64,000 nt of DNA from the NCBI GenBank assembly GCA_900553175.1, contig USCH01000002.1:23287-87286 (forward strand). Direction: 5' to 3'. The position numbers and the translations under genes are program-made. Below are positions 25,476-34,214 of the stretch, piece by piece. The notes under the pieces are model-generated. The model worked only from the letters and a program-made list of their open reading frames with translations, ran no database searches and was not told the DNA's origin. The first letter of the stretch is position 1, and every line of letters starts with the position of its first letter. This DNA is from an uncultured Alistipes sp. GTDB lineage: Bacteria > Bacteroidota > Bacteroidia > Bacteroidales > Rikenellaceae.

Positions 25476-26522
25476 TCACCTCTGCACGAGCAGCCATAAA
25501 AGGCTGACAGGGAATATTTCCACGATGCAAAGGTACAAAAACCAATGCAAAATCGAAATTTTTTTAGAAATAAAGAGGCGCAGCGACTCGATGAGGTACA
25601 GGATGGACGTTATGGCCGATCCCCCGATGACGGTCCATGACCAGAAGAGGCCCGTATGGGGCGGACACAGGATGAAAAACAGCAGAGAGGGGGCGACGAG
25701 AAGCGTGGCCAGCGTGAAGAAGGTGCGGCGGAGCAGCTGCAGCTGGGCGATGAAAGGCTGTGCGAGCGTGACGGCTCCCGCCGCGCGCAGCACGAGCGTC
25801 TGGCAGACTCCGACGAGCACGGCCGCAGCGGCGACGGAGCAGGCCAGCAGCGGCGCCGCGCCCGGGGAGCGTGCGACGAGCGGCGAGCCGGTGAGCAGCG
25901 TGCCGGCGTATTTGACTGCGCCCGCTCCGAGAAGCAGGACTCCGAGAGCGATCGAAAGATGCATCAGGCGGGCCTGCGTGCTGCCGCTGGCGTCCTCCGA
26001 AAGCCGTTCTCCGGAGACGCGGCTGCGGGTGATCCGCCCCAGCAGCCGGACGGCCTCGCCGAGGTGGCGGTGGAGCAGCAGCAGGTAGGCTGCGGCCAGG
26101 AGCAGGACGAAACCCTGGAAAAGGGGGTGGCCGGTCAGCGGCTGTCGTGCGGAGACGGCGGGCCGAGCCGGGGTGCAGGAGGTCGAGAGCGTGCCGAACA
26201 CTTCGTCGGCTGCGACCGTGCGGAAGCGTGCGGCGGAGCCGGGAAGTGCGCAGAGGCCGGCATCGCCGGGGAACGACGGATCGGCGAACCGGCCGAAGGG
26301 GCGTGCCGCATGCGGTTCCAGCGCGGCGGCTGCGGAGCCGGGCCGGTAGCATACGCTCCACGCCGGGAGAGGCTGCGGCAGGGTGTCGGCGGCCGTGCGG
26401 ATTGCGGAGAGCGCTTCGGGAGCTTCCGGCGCGGCATCGTCCGCAGGTGCGGGGAGGACGGCCGCTGTTGCCGGCTGCGGTGCGGCGGCGGGGGCGAATG
26501 TCGGTGTCTCGGGGCGCATCAT
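25476..26522 (-). CDS. DUF4271 family membrane protein
   Basis: This protein of about 348 residues is recognisable as DUF4271. After an alanine/proline-rich N-terminal stretch of about 150 residues come about six membrane segments: HPLFQGFVLLLAAAYLLLLHRHLGEAV, LGVLLLGAGAVKYAGTLL, LACSVAAAAVLVGVCQTLVL, then TLATLLVAPSLLFFILCP, and the C-terminal IESLRLFISKKISILHWFLYLCIVEIFPVSLLWLLV, the family's most conserved part. Function is unknown; its usual neighbour is hemD. The start overlaps the histidine kinase stop in an ATGA junction. Confidence 0.8.
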   Translation of the reverse strand: MMRPETPTFAPAAAPQPATAAVLPAPADDAAPEAPEALSAIRTAADTLPQPLPAWSVCYRPGSAAAALEPHAARPFGRFADPSFPGDAGLCALPGSAARFRTVAADEVFGTLSTSCTPARPAVSARQPLTGHPLFQGFVLLLAAAYLLLLHRHLGEAVRLLGRITRSRVSGERLSEDASGSTQARLMHLSIALGVLLLGAGAVKYAGTLLTGSPLVARSPGAAPLLACSVAAAAVLVGVCQTLVLRAAGAVTLAQPFIAQLQLLRRTFFTLATLLVAPSLLFFILCPPHTGLFWSWTVIGGSAITSILYLIESLRLFISKKISILHWFLYLCIVEIFPVSLLWLLVQR

Positions 26523-27697
26523 CCTTCGAAAATGCGTTTGAGGGTGATGCGGATGGTGGTGCCGCGGCCCGGTTCGGAGTCGATGACGGCGATTTTGCCC
26601 TGGTGGTACTCCTCGATGATGCGGCGCGAGAGCGAAAGTCCCAGCCCCCAGCCGCGGGTCTTGGTCGTGAAGCCCGGTTCGAAGATGCGCTTCCAGTTGC
26701 TTTTGGGAATGCCCTTGCCCGTGTCGCGGACGTCGATCATGACGTGGGTGTCGTCCGAGGAGATGCGGACGTCGATGGCTCCGTGGCCCTGGAGTGCGTC
26801 GAGCGAGTTTTTCAGGAGGTTTTCGACGACCCATTCGAAGAGCGCCGCATTGATCTGGGCCTGCACGGGGGCGATGGCCAGTCCGTTGTAGTCGAGCGTG
26901 ACGTTGCGGGGGATGCGTTTGCGGAAGTACATCACCGATTCGCTGACGGCTTCGTTGATGTTGGCCGCGACGAGCGGGGTTTCCGATCCGATTTTCGAGA
27001 AGCGGTCGGCGATCTTCATCAGATGCGCCAGGTCCTTGGCCATTTCGTCGACGGCGGCGGGGTCGACGTGCTGCGACCGCAGGTATTCGAGCCATCCCAG
27101 CAGCGAGGAGGTCGGCGTGCCCAGCTGGTGGGCCGTCTCCTTCGCAAGACCGATCCAGACGCGGTTCTGCTCGTCGTGCTTGGTCGAACGGAAGGCGATG
27201 AAACCCAGCAGAATAAAGACCGTGATGACCAGAATCTGGATGTAGGGGAACCAATAGAGCGACTTGAGCAGCCGCGATTTGCCGTAGAAGATGATGTGGT
27301 AGTGTTCGTCGGTCCACCAGAACCGCACGGGGATGGGGGTGTTCTCCTCGGCGAAACGCTCGATCTGCCGGCGCAGCAGGCCGGGATGGTCGATGACCGG
27401 GTCGGGGATGAGGTGCGAGTTGATCGCTTCGAGGCTTTCGTTGGTGATGATGAACGGAATGTTGTTGTTGGTGGACATGATGTCGGCCACCAGCGGATCC
27501 TCCATGGCGCCTCCCATCACGTCGCGGTTGACCCGCTCCATGGCGTGGGCCCACAGGGCGACGTCGTGCTGCTCCTTCTCCTTGAGCCGCCGGGCCATGT
27601 TGTTGGTGTAGAGCAGCGACATCGCGCCCAGCGCGATGCCGGCCGCGATCACCACCACGCGGTTGCGGAACGAGAATATGTCGCGCCGCCACTTCAT
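26519..27697 (-). CDS. Sensor histidine kinase
   Basis: This 392-residue inner-membrane kinase has two membrane segments (about residues 12-32 and 150-170) flanking a periplasmic sensor of about 115 residues. The dimerisation/phosphoacceptor region has H190 in KETAHQLGTPTSSLLGW, the HisKA variant common in Bacteroidetes. The ATP-binding domain shows the N box (VVENLLKNSLDAL), G1 (DTGKGIPKSN), the F box (IFEPGFTTKTRGWGLGLSLS) and G2 (EPGRGTTI). No response regulator lies next to it, so it is an orphan kinase. It overlaps the S41 protease gene upstream and the DUF4271 gene downstream, so it is embedded in the operon. Confidence 0.92.
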   Translation of the reverse strand: MKWRRDIFSFRNRVVVIAAGIALGAMSLLYTNNMARRLKEKEQHDVALWAHAMERVNRDVMGGAMEDPLVADIMSTNNNIPFIITNESLEAINSHLIPDPVIDHPGLLRRQIERFAEENTPIPVRFWWTDEHYHIIFYGKSRLLKSLYWFPYIQILVITVFILLGFIAFRSTKHDEQNRVWIGLAKETAHQLGTPTSSLLGWLEYLRSQHVDPAAVDEMAKDLAHLMKIADRFSKIGSETPLVAANINEAVSESVMYFRKRIPRNVTLDYNGLAIAPVQAQINAALFEWVVENLLKNSLDALQGHGAIDVRISSDDTHVMIDVRDTGKGIPKSNWKRIFEPGFTTKTRGWGLGLSLSRRIIEEYHQGKIAVIDSEPGRGTTIRITLKRIFEG

Positions 27698-29397
27698 TCC
27701 GCCGGGTCGGATGTCTCGGACTCACGGCCGGAGGCCGGAGCGCTGCGCTGCGTGTCCTGCCGGGCGAGGATGCGGGCGTGTTCGCCGCGGTCGCGGAGCA
27801 GGGCGACGGCGCGCTGCACCTCGCCGTCGCGCGGCAGCGAATGCGCGATCACGCCGGCCATGTAGGCGTGGCGCAGGATGAGGTCGTTCTCGATCTCCTC
27901 GGTCACCTGCCGGCGGTAGGTCTCCAGATTGGCGGCCGTGTCGTCCTTGAGCTCGGCTTCGAGCCGGGCGAACTCCTCGGACAGGGCGTCGAAGCGGTCG
28001 CTTTCGGCCGCCTGCTTCAGCGTCCGGAGCGCCCGGCGCGTGTCCGATTCGTAGGGCACCTCCTTGTCGCGCATGAATTCGGCGAAACGGGCGTACTCCT
28101 CGTCGCCGAGCGTGAACCCGGGGCCGATGACGGCGTCGGGATGGCGGCGCGTGTATTCGTCGCCGAAGTCGTCGATGAAGCCCAGTGCGTAGAGCGTCGC
28201 GGCGAAGCGGCTGATGTATTCGGGTTCGGTGACGATGTCGGGCATGATGCCGCCGCCGTCGTAGACCTTGCGGCCCGTACGGGTGGTGAACTCGCGCACC
28301 AGCGAGTCGGCCACCTCGCTGACGGTGCCCTGCTGCGAGAGCGAATAGTCGATGGCCTGGATGCAGCGGCCCGAAGGGATGTAGTATTTGGCCGTGGTGA
28401 GCTTGAGCATGGCGTTGTAGCCCAGCGGACGGGTGGACTGGACCAATCCCTTGCCGAAGCTGCGCTGCCCGATGAGCACCGCCCGGTCGAGGTCCTGGAG
28501 GGCGCCCGCGACGATTTCGGCGGCCGAAGCCGTCTGTCCGTTGACGAGCACCGCCAGAGGCAGGTCGGCGAAGGCCGGCTCGGACTGGGTGCGGTAGGTC
28601 TGCTTCGACGCCTCGGTGCGGCCCCGGGTGCTCACCACCTCGGTGCCTTTGGGGACGAACATCGAGAGAATCCTGACAGCCTCCTGGAGAATGCCGCCGC
28701 CGTTGGAGCGGTAGTCGAGAATCAGCCCCTCGAGCGGCCCCTCGCTGCGCAGCCGTTCGATGGCGGCGCGCAGCTCCTCGTAGGAGCCTTCGGTGAAGTC
28801 GCTGTGACGGACGTAGCCGATGCCGCCGGCCACCCGCCCGGCATAGGGCACGCTGGGAATGGCGATCCGTTCGCGGGTGAGCGTCAGGTTGCTGCGCGTG
28901 CCGTCGAGGCGTTCGATGCCGATCCGCACCTTGCTGCCCGGGTCGCCCTTGAGCAGGGCCGAGACCTGTTCGGTGGTGAAACCCTCGGCCGACTTGCCGT
29001 CGATCGACAGGATGCGGTCGCCGATGCGGATGCCGGCCCGGTCGGCGGGCGATCCCTCGTAGGGCTGTGCGAAGGTCACCCAGTCGCCCTTTTTGCGGAT
29101 GAGCGAACCCACGCCGCCGTATTTCCCTGTGGTGAGCAGCTCGAAGTCGGACATCTCCTCCTCGGGGATGTACTCCGTGTAGGGGTCCAGGTCGCGGACC
29201 ATGCCCGCGGCGGCTCCCTGCATGAGGCGGTCGGGGTCGATCGGGTCGACGTAGCCGACCGACAGTTCGCGCATCATGTTCACGGCGATCTCCATGTTGC
29301 GGCCCAGGCCGAAGTCGTCGTGGGCGGCGCGGATCGTCAGCGCGGCAACGGCCGCGAGCAGGACGGCGATTGCCGGGTACCGGAGTCTCTTATTCAT
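27694..29397 (-). CDS. S41 family C-terminal processing peptidase with PDZ domain
   Basis: This 567-residue protease has an N-terminal membrane anchor or signal (residues 8-25), a helical lead (MRELSVGYVDPIDPDRLMQGAAAGMVRDLDPYTEYI), a PDZ domain (about residues 88-170) and the tail-specific protease core. The catalytic pair is S291 in NGQTASAAEIVAG and K316 in GQRSFGKGLVQ. A C-terminal coil-rich region (about residues 400-540) is usual in Bacteroidetes CtpA-like enzymes. It should act in the periplasm on selected protein C-termini. It overlaps the histidine kinase by 4 bp and the upstream hypothetical gene by 8 bp. Confidence 0.92.
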   Translation of the reverse strand: MNKRLRYPAIAVLLAAVAALTIRAAHDDFGLGRNMEIAVNMMRELSVGYVDPIDPDRLMQGAAAGMVRDLDPYTEYIPEEEMSDFELLTTGKYGGVGSLIRKKGDWVTFAQPYEGSPADRAGIRIGDRILSIDGKSAEGFTTEQVSALLKGDPGSKVRIGIERLDGTRSNLTLTRERIAIPSVPYAGRVAGGIGYVRHSDFTEGSYEELRAAIERLRSEGPLEGLILDYRSNGGGILQEAVRILSMFVPKGTEVVSTRGRTEASKQTYRTQSEPAFADLPLAVLVNGQTASAAEIVAGALQDLDRAVLIGQRSFGKGLVQSTRPLGYNAMLKLTTAKYYIPSGRCIQAIDYSLSQQGTVSEVADSLVREFTTRTGRKVYDGGGIMPDIVTEPEYISRFAATLYALGFIDDFGDEYTRRHPDAVIGPGFTLGDEEYARFAEFMRDKEVPYESDTRRALRTLKQAAESDRFDALSEEFARLEAELKDDTAANLETYRRQVTEEIENDLILRHAYMAGVIAHSLPRDGEVQRAVALLRDRGEHARILARQDTQRSAPASGRESETSDPAE

Positions 29398-29863
29398 GGC
29401 GTTCAGTCATTTGCAGGTAGGAGTCGAGACGGTATTCGACCCGCGCCACGCCGCGGCGGATGCCGTCGAGCTCGATCCACTGGCCGTATTGGCGCACGGT
29501 GATCTCGTCTTCGAAAAGCAGCATCGTCCGGTGGAGGAACGTGTCGGCGCGGAAGGTCATCGCCCCCTCCCGCTCGCCGTGCAGCGAAAATCCTGCCGAG
29601 CGGAAGGCGTTGACGATCTGCGTGCGGTTTTCCTCGACGTCGCCCTCGATGCGGCGCGTGACGAATCCGAAGCGGGGATAGAGCGCCGCCAGCACGAGGA
29701 TGGCCAGGAAGAGCGTCAGGAAACGGTCGGTGCGGAACATCACGTGGAGCGTCTGGGCGAAGGTGAGGTCCGAAGTGCCGGTGAGCAGCATGAGGGCCAT
29801 GAGGGCCAGGCAGAGCACGCACAGGGCGGCGAAATATTTCAGCGAGCGGATGAGGTATTGCAT
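29390..29863 (-). CDS. Hypothetical membrane protein
   Basis: I do not recognise a family for this 157-residue protein. Two membrane segments are visible (about residues 8-30, YFAALCVLCLALMALMLLTG, and 45-65, LTLFLAILVLAALYPRFGF). They are followed by an 85-residue soluble domain (RRIEGDVEENRTQIVNAFRSAGFSLHGER...), which looks like a small alpha/beta fold. It overlaps the S41 protease start and follows ispH by 30 bp. Translational coupling suggests a real gene, perhaps linked to the protease. Confidence 0.7.
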   Translation of the reverse strand: MQYLIRSLKYFAALCVLCLALMALMLLTGTSDLTFAQTLHVMFRTDRFLTLFLAILVLAALYPRFGFVTRRIEGDVEENRTQIVNAFRSAGFSLHGEREGAMTFRADTFLHRTMLLFEDEITVRQYGQWIELDGIRRGVARVEYRLDSYLQMTERHE

Positions 29864-29893
29864 GGTCGGAAAGAGAACGGGATTTTCGGAATT

Positions 29894-30760
29894 TTATTTT
29901 TCGGCGGTCCGGGCGATGGTTTCGGCCACCTCCTGCATGAGCCATTTGGGGGTCGAGGTGGCGCCGCAGATGCCCACCGAGCCGAGACCCGCGAACCAGG
30001 AGGGTTGCAGGTCGGCGGCCTCCTCGATCACGCAGGTGCGGGCGTTGGCCCGGCGGCACACCTCGGAGAGCACCCGGCCGTTGGAGGATTTGCGGCCGCA
30101 GACGAAGACCACGGCATCGAACCGGGCGGCGAACCGGGCCAGGTGCTCCTCGCGGCCCGAGACCTGGCGGCAGATCGTGTCGTCGAGACGGATCATCGCC
30201 GGATCGGACGCCCGGCGGCGCATTTCGTCGCCCAGACGGCGGAAGAGACCGATGCTCTGGGTGGTCTGGGAGAGAAAATGGACCGGGCGCGTGAAGTCGA
30301 TCTGCCCGAGGTCCGCTTCGCTTTCGATCACGAGCGTGGGGTCGTCGACCTGTCCCGTGAGCCCCACCACTTCGGCATGGCCCCGCTTGCCCAGGATCAC
30401 CACCTGGCCGTTCAGGGGACGCATCGCTTCGTGCGCCCGTTTGACGCGCTCCTGCAAACGGGCCACGACCGGACAGGTGGCGTCGATGACCTCGATGCCC
30501 AGACGCCGGGCCTCGGCATAGGTCGCGGGCGGCTCGCCGTGCGCCCGGATGAAGAGACGGCAGGCGCTCAGATGCGGCATGTCGTCGTGCGTGACGGTGC
30601 GCAGGCCCAGGCGTTCGAGTCGCTGGACCTCGATGCGGTTGTGCACGATGTCGCCAAGCGAACAGACCGTGCCGCCCTCCGCAAGAGCCTTTTCGGCTTC
30701 GCCGATCGCCCGGACCACGCCGAAGCAGAAACCCGATTTGTCGTCGATCTCGATGTGCAT
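29894..30760 (-). CDS. ispH: 4-hydroxy-3-methylbut-2-enyl diphosphate reductase
   Basis: This 288-residue iron-sulfur enzyme performs the last step of the MEP isoprenoid pathway, making IPP and DMAPP. The three cluster cysteines are C12 (KSGFCFGV), C96 (DATCPVV) and C197 (DTICRQV). Other signatures are SLGDIVHN, RAHGEPPATY, GKRGHAEVVGLTGQ, and SSNGRVLSEVCRRA with GATSTPKWLMQEV. Position 21 bp after cmk matches the conserved cmk-ispH pairing in Bacteroidetes. Confidence 0.95.
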   Translation of the reverse strand: MHIEIDDKSGFCFGVVRAIGEAEKALAEGGTVCSLGDIVHNRIEVQRLERLGLRTVTHDDMPHLSACRLFIRAHGEPPATYAEARRLGIEVIDATCPVVARLQERVKRAHEAMRPLNGQVVILGKRGHAEVVGLTGQVDDPTLVIESEADLGQIDFTRPVHFLSQTTQSIGLFRRLGDEMRRRASDPAMIRLDDTICRQVSGREEHLARFAARFDAVVFVCGRKSSNGRVLSEVCRRANARTCVIEEAADLQPSWFAGLGSVGICGATSTPKWLMQEVAETIARTAEK

Positions 30761-30781
30761 CTTCGCCGAAGGATGAACGGG

Positions 30782-31495
30782 TCAGAGCCGGGGCTCCGTG
30801 CGGGTGATACGGGCGAATTGCCGCATGAACCACTCCATCTGTTCGTCGACGGTCATGCGGCTGTTGTCGAGCACGATGGCGTCGTCGGCCTGCCGGAGCG
30901 GCGAGACGGCCCGGCTCATGTCGGCCCGGTCGCGGTCGCGAACGTTGCGCTCGATCTCTTCGAGGGTGACGCTCTGCCCTTTGGCCGTGAGTTCGTCGTA
31001 GCGGCGCCGGGCGCGGACGGCCGGGTCGGCGGTCATGAAGATCTTCATCTCGGCGTCGGGGAAGACCACCGTGCCGATGTCGCGGCCGTCCATGACCACG
31101 CCCCGGCGGCGGCCCATCTCCTGCTGCATGGCCACCAGCTTTCGCCGCACGGCGGGAATGGCGCTCACCTGGCTCACGCAGTTCGACACCTCGATGGTGC
31201 GGATGCGGCCTTCGACCAGATCGCCGTTGACGTAGATGTCGCTGGCGCCGCGGGCCGGGTTGAAACGGAACGTGATGGCGATTTGGTCGAGCAGGGCGGC
31301 GACCGCCTCCTCGTCGACGATGCCCGAGCGGATGGCGCCGTGCTCCTGCGCGTAGAGCGTCACGGCGCGGTACATGGCGCCCGTGTCGATGAAGATGTAT
31401 CCCAGCCGGGCCGCGATGGCCTTGGCGAAGGTGCTCTTGCCGCAGGACGAGAATCCGTCGACGGCGATGATGATGCGTTGTTCAGTGTCCGACAT
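30782..31495 (-). CDS. cmk: Cytidylate kinase
   Basis: This 237-residue kinase phosphorylates CMP and dCMP. The P-loop is GFSSCGKST (residues 14-22), followed by LGYIFIDTGAMYRAVTLYA. The CMP-binding insert and GVVMDGRDIGTVVFPDAEMKIFMTADPAVRARRRY are typical, and RDRADMSRAVSPLRQADDAIVLDNSRMTVDEQ completes the fold. The start MSDTEQRI overlaps the end of the lysE gene by 14 bp. The longer frame adds residues encoded inside lysE. Confidence 0.94.
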   Translation of the reverse strand: MSDTEQRIIIAVDGFSSCGKSTFAKAIAARLGYIFIDTGAMYRAVTLYAQEHGAIRSGIVDEEAVAALLDQIAITFRFNPARGASDIYVNGDLVEGRIRTIEVSNCVSQVSAIPAVRRKLVAMQQEMGRRRGVVMDGRDIGTVVFPDAEMKIFMTADPAVRARRRYDELTAKGQSVTLEEIERNVRDRDRADMSRAVSPLRQADDAIVLDNSRMTVDEQMEWFMRQFARITRTEPRL

Positions 31496-32159
31496 TGGGG
31501 AAGATGTCAAAAAAGGTGGATAATATGGTGTAGACACCCAGAATACCGATGATGAGCCCCGCGACGTGGTTGATCGTCAGCATGTGGCGCGGACGGAAGC
31601 GGCGGCGGAAAAGATTGATGACCGAGGCCAGCAGGGTCCACCACGCTGCGGCTCCGCCGAAAAATCCGGCGATGGTGAACAGGGCGCGCAGCAGTCCGTC
31701 GGAGCCCGCTCCCGTGAGGTCGCCCGTCGAAATCTTGAATACGGCGAAGAAGGCCAGGATGTAGGGGATGACCATGATGAAGTTGGCGATCGTCAGGCCG
31801 AAGATGGAGACGAAATCCTGCCACAGCGAACTTTTCCCGGCCCTGTTGCGGCGGATCTGCGGCACGGGGTTCTGCGTGAAGATGTAGACGCCGACCACCA
31901 CCACGAAGATGCCGCCCACGACCCTCAGAAGCGTGTTGTACTGTTCGATGCGGCTTTGGAGCATCGAGTAGAAGAAGAAGGCCGCCATGGCCATGAAGGT
32001 GTCGGCGCAGGCGACGCCGAGACCCGAGACGATGCCCGAACGGCGGCTTTTCGAAAGCGTCCGCTGGATGCAGAGCACGGCCACGGGCCCGACGGTGATC
32101 GAGGCCGCGATGCCCACGCAGAAGCCGCGGACGAGGAGTTTCAGTATGTCGAATGTCAT
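31482..32159 (-). CDS. LysE family translocator
   Basis: This 225-residue inner-membrane protein has about six membrane segments and the LysE/RhtB signature ITVGPVAVLCIQRTLSKSRRSGIVSGLGVACADTFMAMAA (residues about 20-60). Members export amino acids or related metabolites; the substrate is unknown. The ATG at 32159 is only 30 bp from a TATCTTTG promoter element inside a repeat copy, so the longer frame starting at 32219 is unlikely. It heads a minus-strand run with cmk and ispH. Confidence 0.85.
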   Translation of the reverse strand: MTFDILKLLVRGFCVGIAASITVGPVAVLCIQRTLSKSRRSGIVSGLGVACADTFMAMAAFFFYSMLQSRIEQYNTLLRVVGGIFVVVVGVYIFTQNPVPQIRRNRAGKSSLWQDFVSIFGLTIANFIMVIPYILAFFAVFKISTGDLTGAGSDGLLRALFTIAGFFGGAAAWWTLLASVINLFRRRFRPRHMLTINHVAGLIIGILGVYTILSTFFDIFPNVGH

Positions 32160-32188
32160 AGTCGGGTCGGGTGCGGTGTTTCGAATGA

Positions 32189-32196
32189 CAAAGATA
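32189..32196 (-). promoter_or_regulatory. -7 promoter element of lysE-cmk-ispH run (TATCTTTG)
   Basis: This exact TAnnTTTG match on the minus strand is contributed by the first repeat copy, 30 bp before the lysE start. Confidence 0.6.
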
Positions 32197-32356
32197 CGAA
32201 AAGTCGAGAGCAGAAGCAAGCGATAGCTTGATTCTGCCGGGACGGAGTATCTTCGACGAAGTCAAAGATACGAAAAGTCGGGCGCAGAAGTAAATTTATT
32301 TGCGTTTTGCCGAGGCGAAGTATCTAAGGCGAAGTCGAAGATACGGAAAGCCGGAC
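32189..32356. repeat. Tandem intergenic repeat carrying minus-strand promoter elements
   Basis: A unit of about 73-74 bp beginning (c)aaagatacgaaaagtcg occurs at 32189, 32263 and, partially, at 32336. Inside each unit gcagaag and its approximate complement further on (ttctgccg / ttttgccg) are followed by gacggagtatctt... or its variant. Copies 1 and 2 read TATCTTTG on the minus strand, and copy 1 sits where the lysE promoter is needed. The remainder of the gap (32357-32530) shows no gene. Confidence 0.75.
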
Positions 32357-32532
32357 ATGGAGCAGGGGCCGCTGCGAATCCGGTTCCTGTCCCGGCCGAA
32401 GCGGCGGGAATAGGGAGGGGCCGGCTTTCAGCCGGGCGCAAACAGCTGCGGCGGAGCGCTCAAGTGGCTGATCTGTTGATAAAATATCGAAAACTTCGGT
32501 CCGTGAATTGCACGGAGTGTTTCAGAAACGGA

Positions 32533-32540
32533 TAATTTTG
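32533..32540 (+). promoter_or_regulatory. -7 promoter element of the DUF3467 gene (TAATTTTG)
   Basis: This TAnnTTTG match lies 24 bp before the chosen ATG. It covers the GTG that opens the longer frame, so the shorter start was preferred. Confidence 0.55.
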
Positions 32541-32563
32541 TGAAAACAAACACGCTCACCGAC

Positions 32564-32869
32564 ATGGCAGAGATGAAACAATTCGGCCTCGACGTCGAAC
32601 TCGGCGAAGAGGTCGCGCAGGGGCACTATTCGAACCTGGCGATCATATCCCACTCCACCTCGGAGTTCATCCTCGATTTCGCGGCCGTGCTCCCCGGCGT
32701 GCAGAAAGCCCGCGTGAAAAGCCGCATCATCCTCACGCCCGAGCATGCCAAACGTCTGCTGCGCTCGCTGCAGGAGAATATCGTGCGCTACGAAAGCAAC
32801 GTGGGCAAGATCGAAATCCCCACGCCTCCGCCGACGCCCGGATCGGGGCCCAAGATGGGCGAGGCGTAG
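32564..32869 (+). CDS. DUF3467 domain-containing protein
   Basis: This small protein of about 101 residues is clearly DUF3467: the segment from QGHYSNLAIISHSTSEFILDFAAVLPGVQKARVKSRIILTPEHAKRLLRSLQENI covers most of the family's conserved region. The family is widespread in Bacteroidetes, often beside RNA polymerase genes, and its function is unknown. The C-terminus is a proline-rich tail (IPTPPPTPGSGPK). It converges with folC. An ATG at 32573 is also possible. Confidence 0.85.
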   Translation: MAEMKQFGLDVELGEEVAQGHYSNLAIISHSTSEFILDFAAVLPGVQKARVKSRIILTPEHAKRLLRSLQENIVRYESNVGKIEIPTPPPTPGSGPKMGEA

Positions 32870-32909
32870 AGGCGGCCGGAGGCGGGTACGCACTTCGAGA
32901 ATCCTTGTT

Positions 32910-34199
32910 TTACAGCGCTTCGGCCACCACGTAGGTGCTGCCGCCGATGAAGATCATGTCTTCGGCCGAGGCGAGTTCGCGGGCCCGGGCCACGGCGTCG
33001 GCGACCGTTGCGACGCTCTCGCCCCGCAAACCGTAGATGGCGGCCTTGGCCGCCAGTTCGGCGGCGGGAACGGCCCGTTCGGAGCGGGCGGCCGTGAAGA
33101 TGTAGTGCGCGTCGCGCGGCAGCAGCGGCAGAATGTGCGCCAGGTCCTTGTCGCGGACGAAGCCCATCACGCAATAGAGCTGCCGGCGGGGCGTGGCCTT
33201 GAGCTGTTCGGCGACGCAGGCTATGCCGTGGGCGTTGTGCCCCGTGTCACAGACGGTCAGGGGAGAGGTGCCGATCTGCTGCCAGCGGCCCCGCAGTGAC
33301 GTGTTGGCGGCCGCTCCGCTCGCACCCTCCAGAAATGCGCGGCGCGAGATGGTCAGCGGCGTCTCCTCGTGCAGAAAATCGACGACAGCGGCAGCCGTGA
33401 CGATGTTGTGGCGTTGGTAGAGACCCGCCAGATCGAGGTGCAGGTCGAATGCGCGGCCGTCGCGCAGGCGGCGCAGGCGGAACCGCTGGCCCGTGCCTTC
33501 GGGAGCCTGCTCTTCGCAGGAGAATTCCCGCTGGGCGTAGATCACCTTCGACTTGCAGGCCGCGGCGGCCTGTTCGAAGACCCCGTCGTAGCGGGCGTCC
33601 GCCTCGCCCAGAATCACGGGGATGCTCTTCTTGATGATGCCCGCCTTCTCGGCGGCGATCTTCGGCAGCGTGTCGCCCAGCAGCGCCGTGTGGTCCATGC
33701 CGACGTTGGTGATGACGCTCGCGATCGGCACGATGACGTTCGTGGCGTCGAGCCGTCCGCCCAGCCCCGTCTCGATGACGGCCACTTCGACGTCGCTCTG
33801 CGCGAAGAAGTCGAATGCCAGGGCGGCGGTCATCTCGAAGAACGACAGGTCGAGTTCGACCATCTTGTCGTGGTGCTTGTCCACGAAATTCACCACCTTC
33901 TGTTTGGGAATCATCTCCCCGTCGACGCGGATGCGTTCGCGGAAGTCCTGCAAATGGGGCGAGGTGAAGAGCCCCGTGCGGTAGCCCGCCTGTTGCAGCA
34001 CCGAGGCGATGATGTGCGACACGGAGCCCTTGCCGTCGGTCCCGGCGACATGGATGGTGAAGAAGTTGCGCTGGGGGTTGCCCAGATGGCGGCAGAATGC
34101 GGCGATGCGCTCCAATCCCGGCTTGTAGGCCGTCGCTCCCTTGGTTTCGAAGGCGGGCAGCGACTGAAAGAGGAATTCGAGGGTTTGGGTGTAGTTCAT
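32910..34199 (-). CDS. folC: Bifunctional folylpolyglutamate synthase/dihydrofolate synthase
   Basis: This 429-residue Mur-ligase-type enzyme adds glutamate to folates and may also make dihydrofolate. The ATP loop is HVAGTDGKGSVSHIIASVLQQAGYRTGLFTSPHL (residues about 50-83). ETGLGGRLDATNVI and SVITNVGMDHTALLGDTLPKIAAEKAGIIK are the family hallmarks. The C-terminal domain has VCDTGHNAHGIA. Length is normal. It lies 15 bp after lnt on the minus strand. Confidence 0.94.
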   Translation of the reverse strand: MNYTQTLEFLFQSLPAFETKGATAYKPGLERIAAFCRHLGNPQRNFFTIHVAGTDGKGSVSHIIASVLQQAGYRTGLFTSPHLQDFRERIRVDGEMIPKQKVVNFVDKHHDKMVELDLSFFEMTAALAFDFFAQSDVEVAVIETGLGGRLDATNVIVPIASVITNVGMDHTALLGDTLPKIAAEKAGIIKKSIPVILGEADARYDGVFEQAAAACKSKVIYAQREFSCEEQAPEGTGQRFRLRRLRDGRAFDLHLDLAGLYQRHNIVTAAAVVDFLHEETPLTISRRAFLEGASGAAANTSLRGRWQQIGTSPLTVCDTGHNAHGIACVAEQLKATPRRQLYCVMGFVRDKDLAHILPLLPRDAHYIFTAARSERAVPAAELAAKAAIYGLRGESVATVADAVARARELASAEDMIFIGGSTYVVAEAL

Positions 34200-34214
34200 G
34201 TTCCGAACGAAGGG

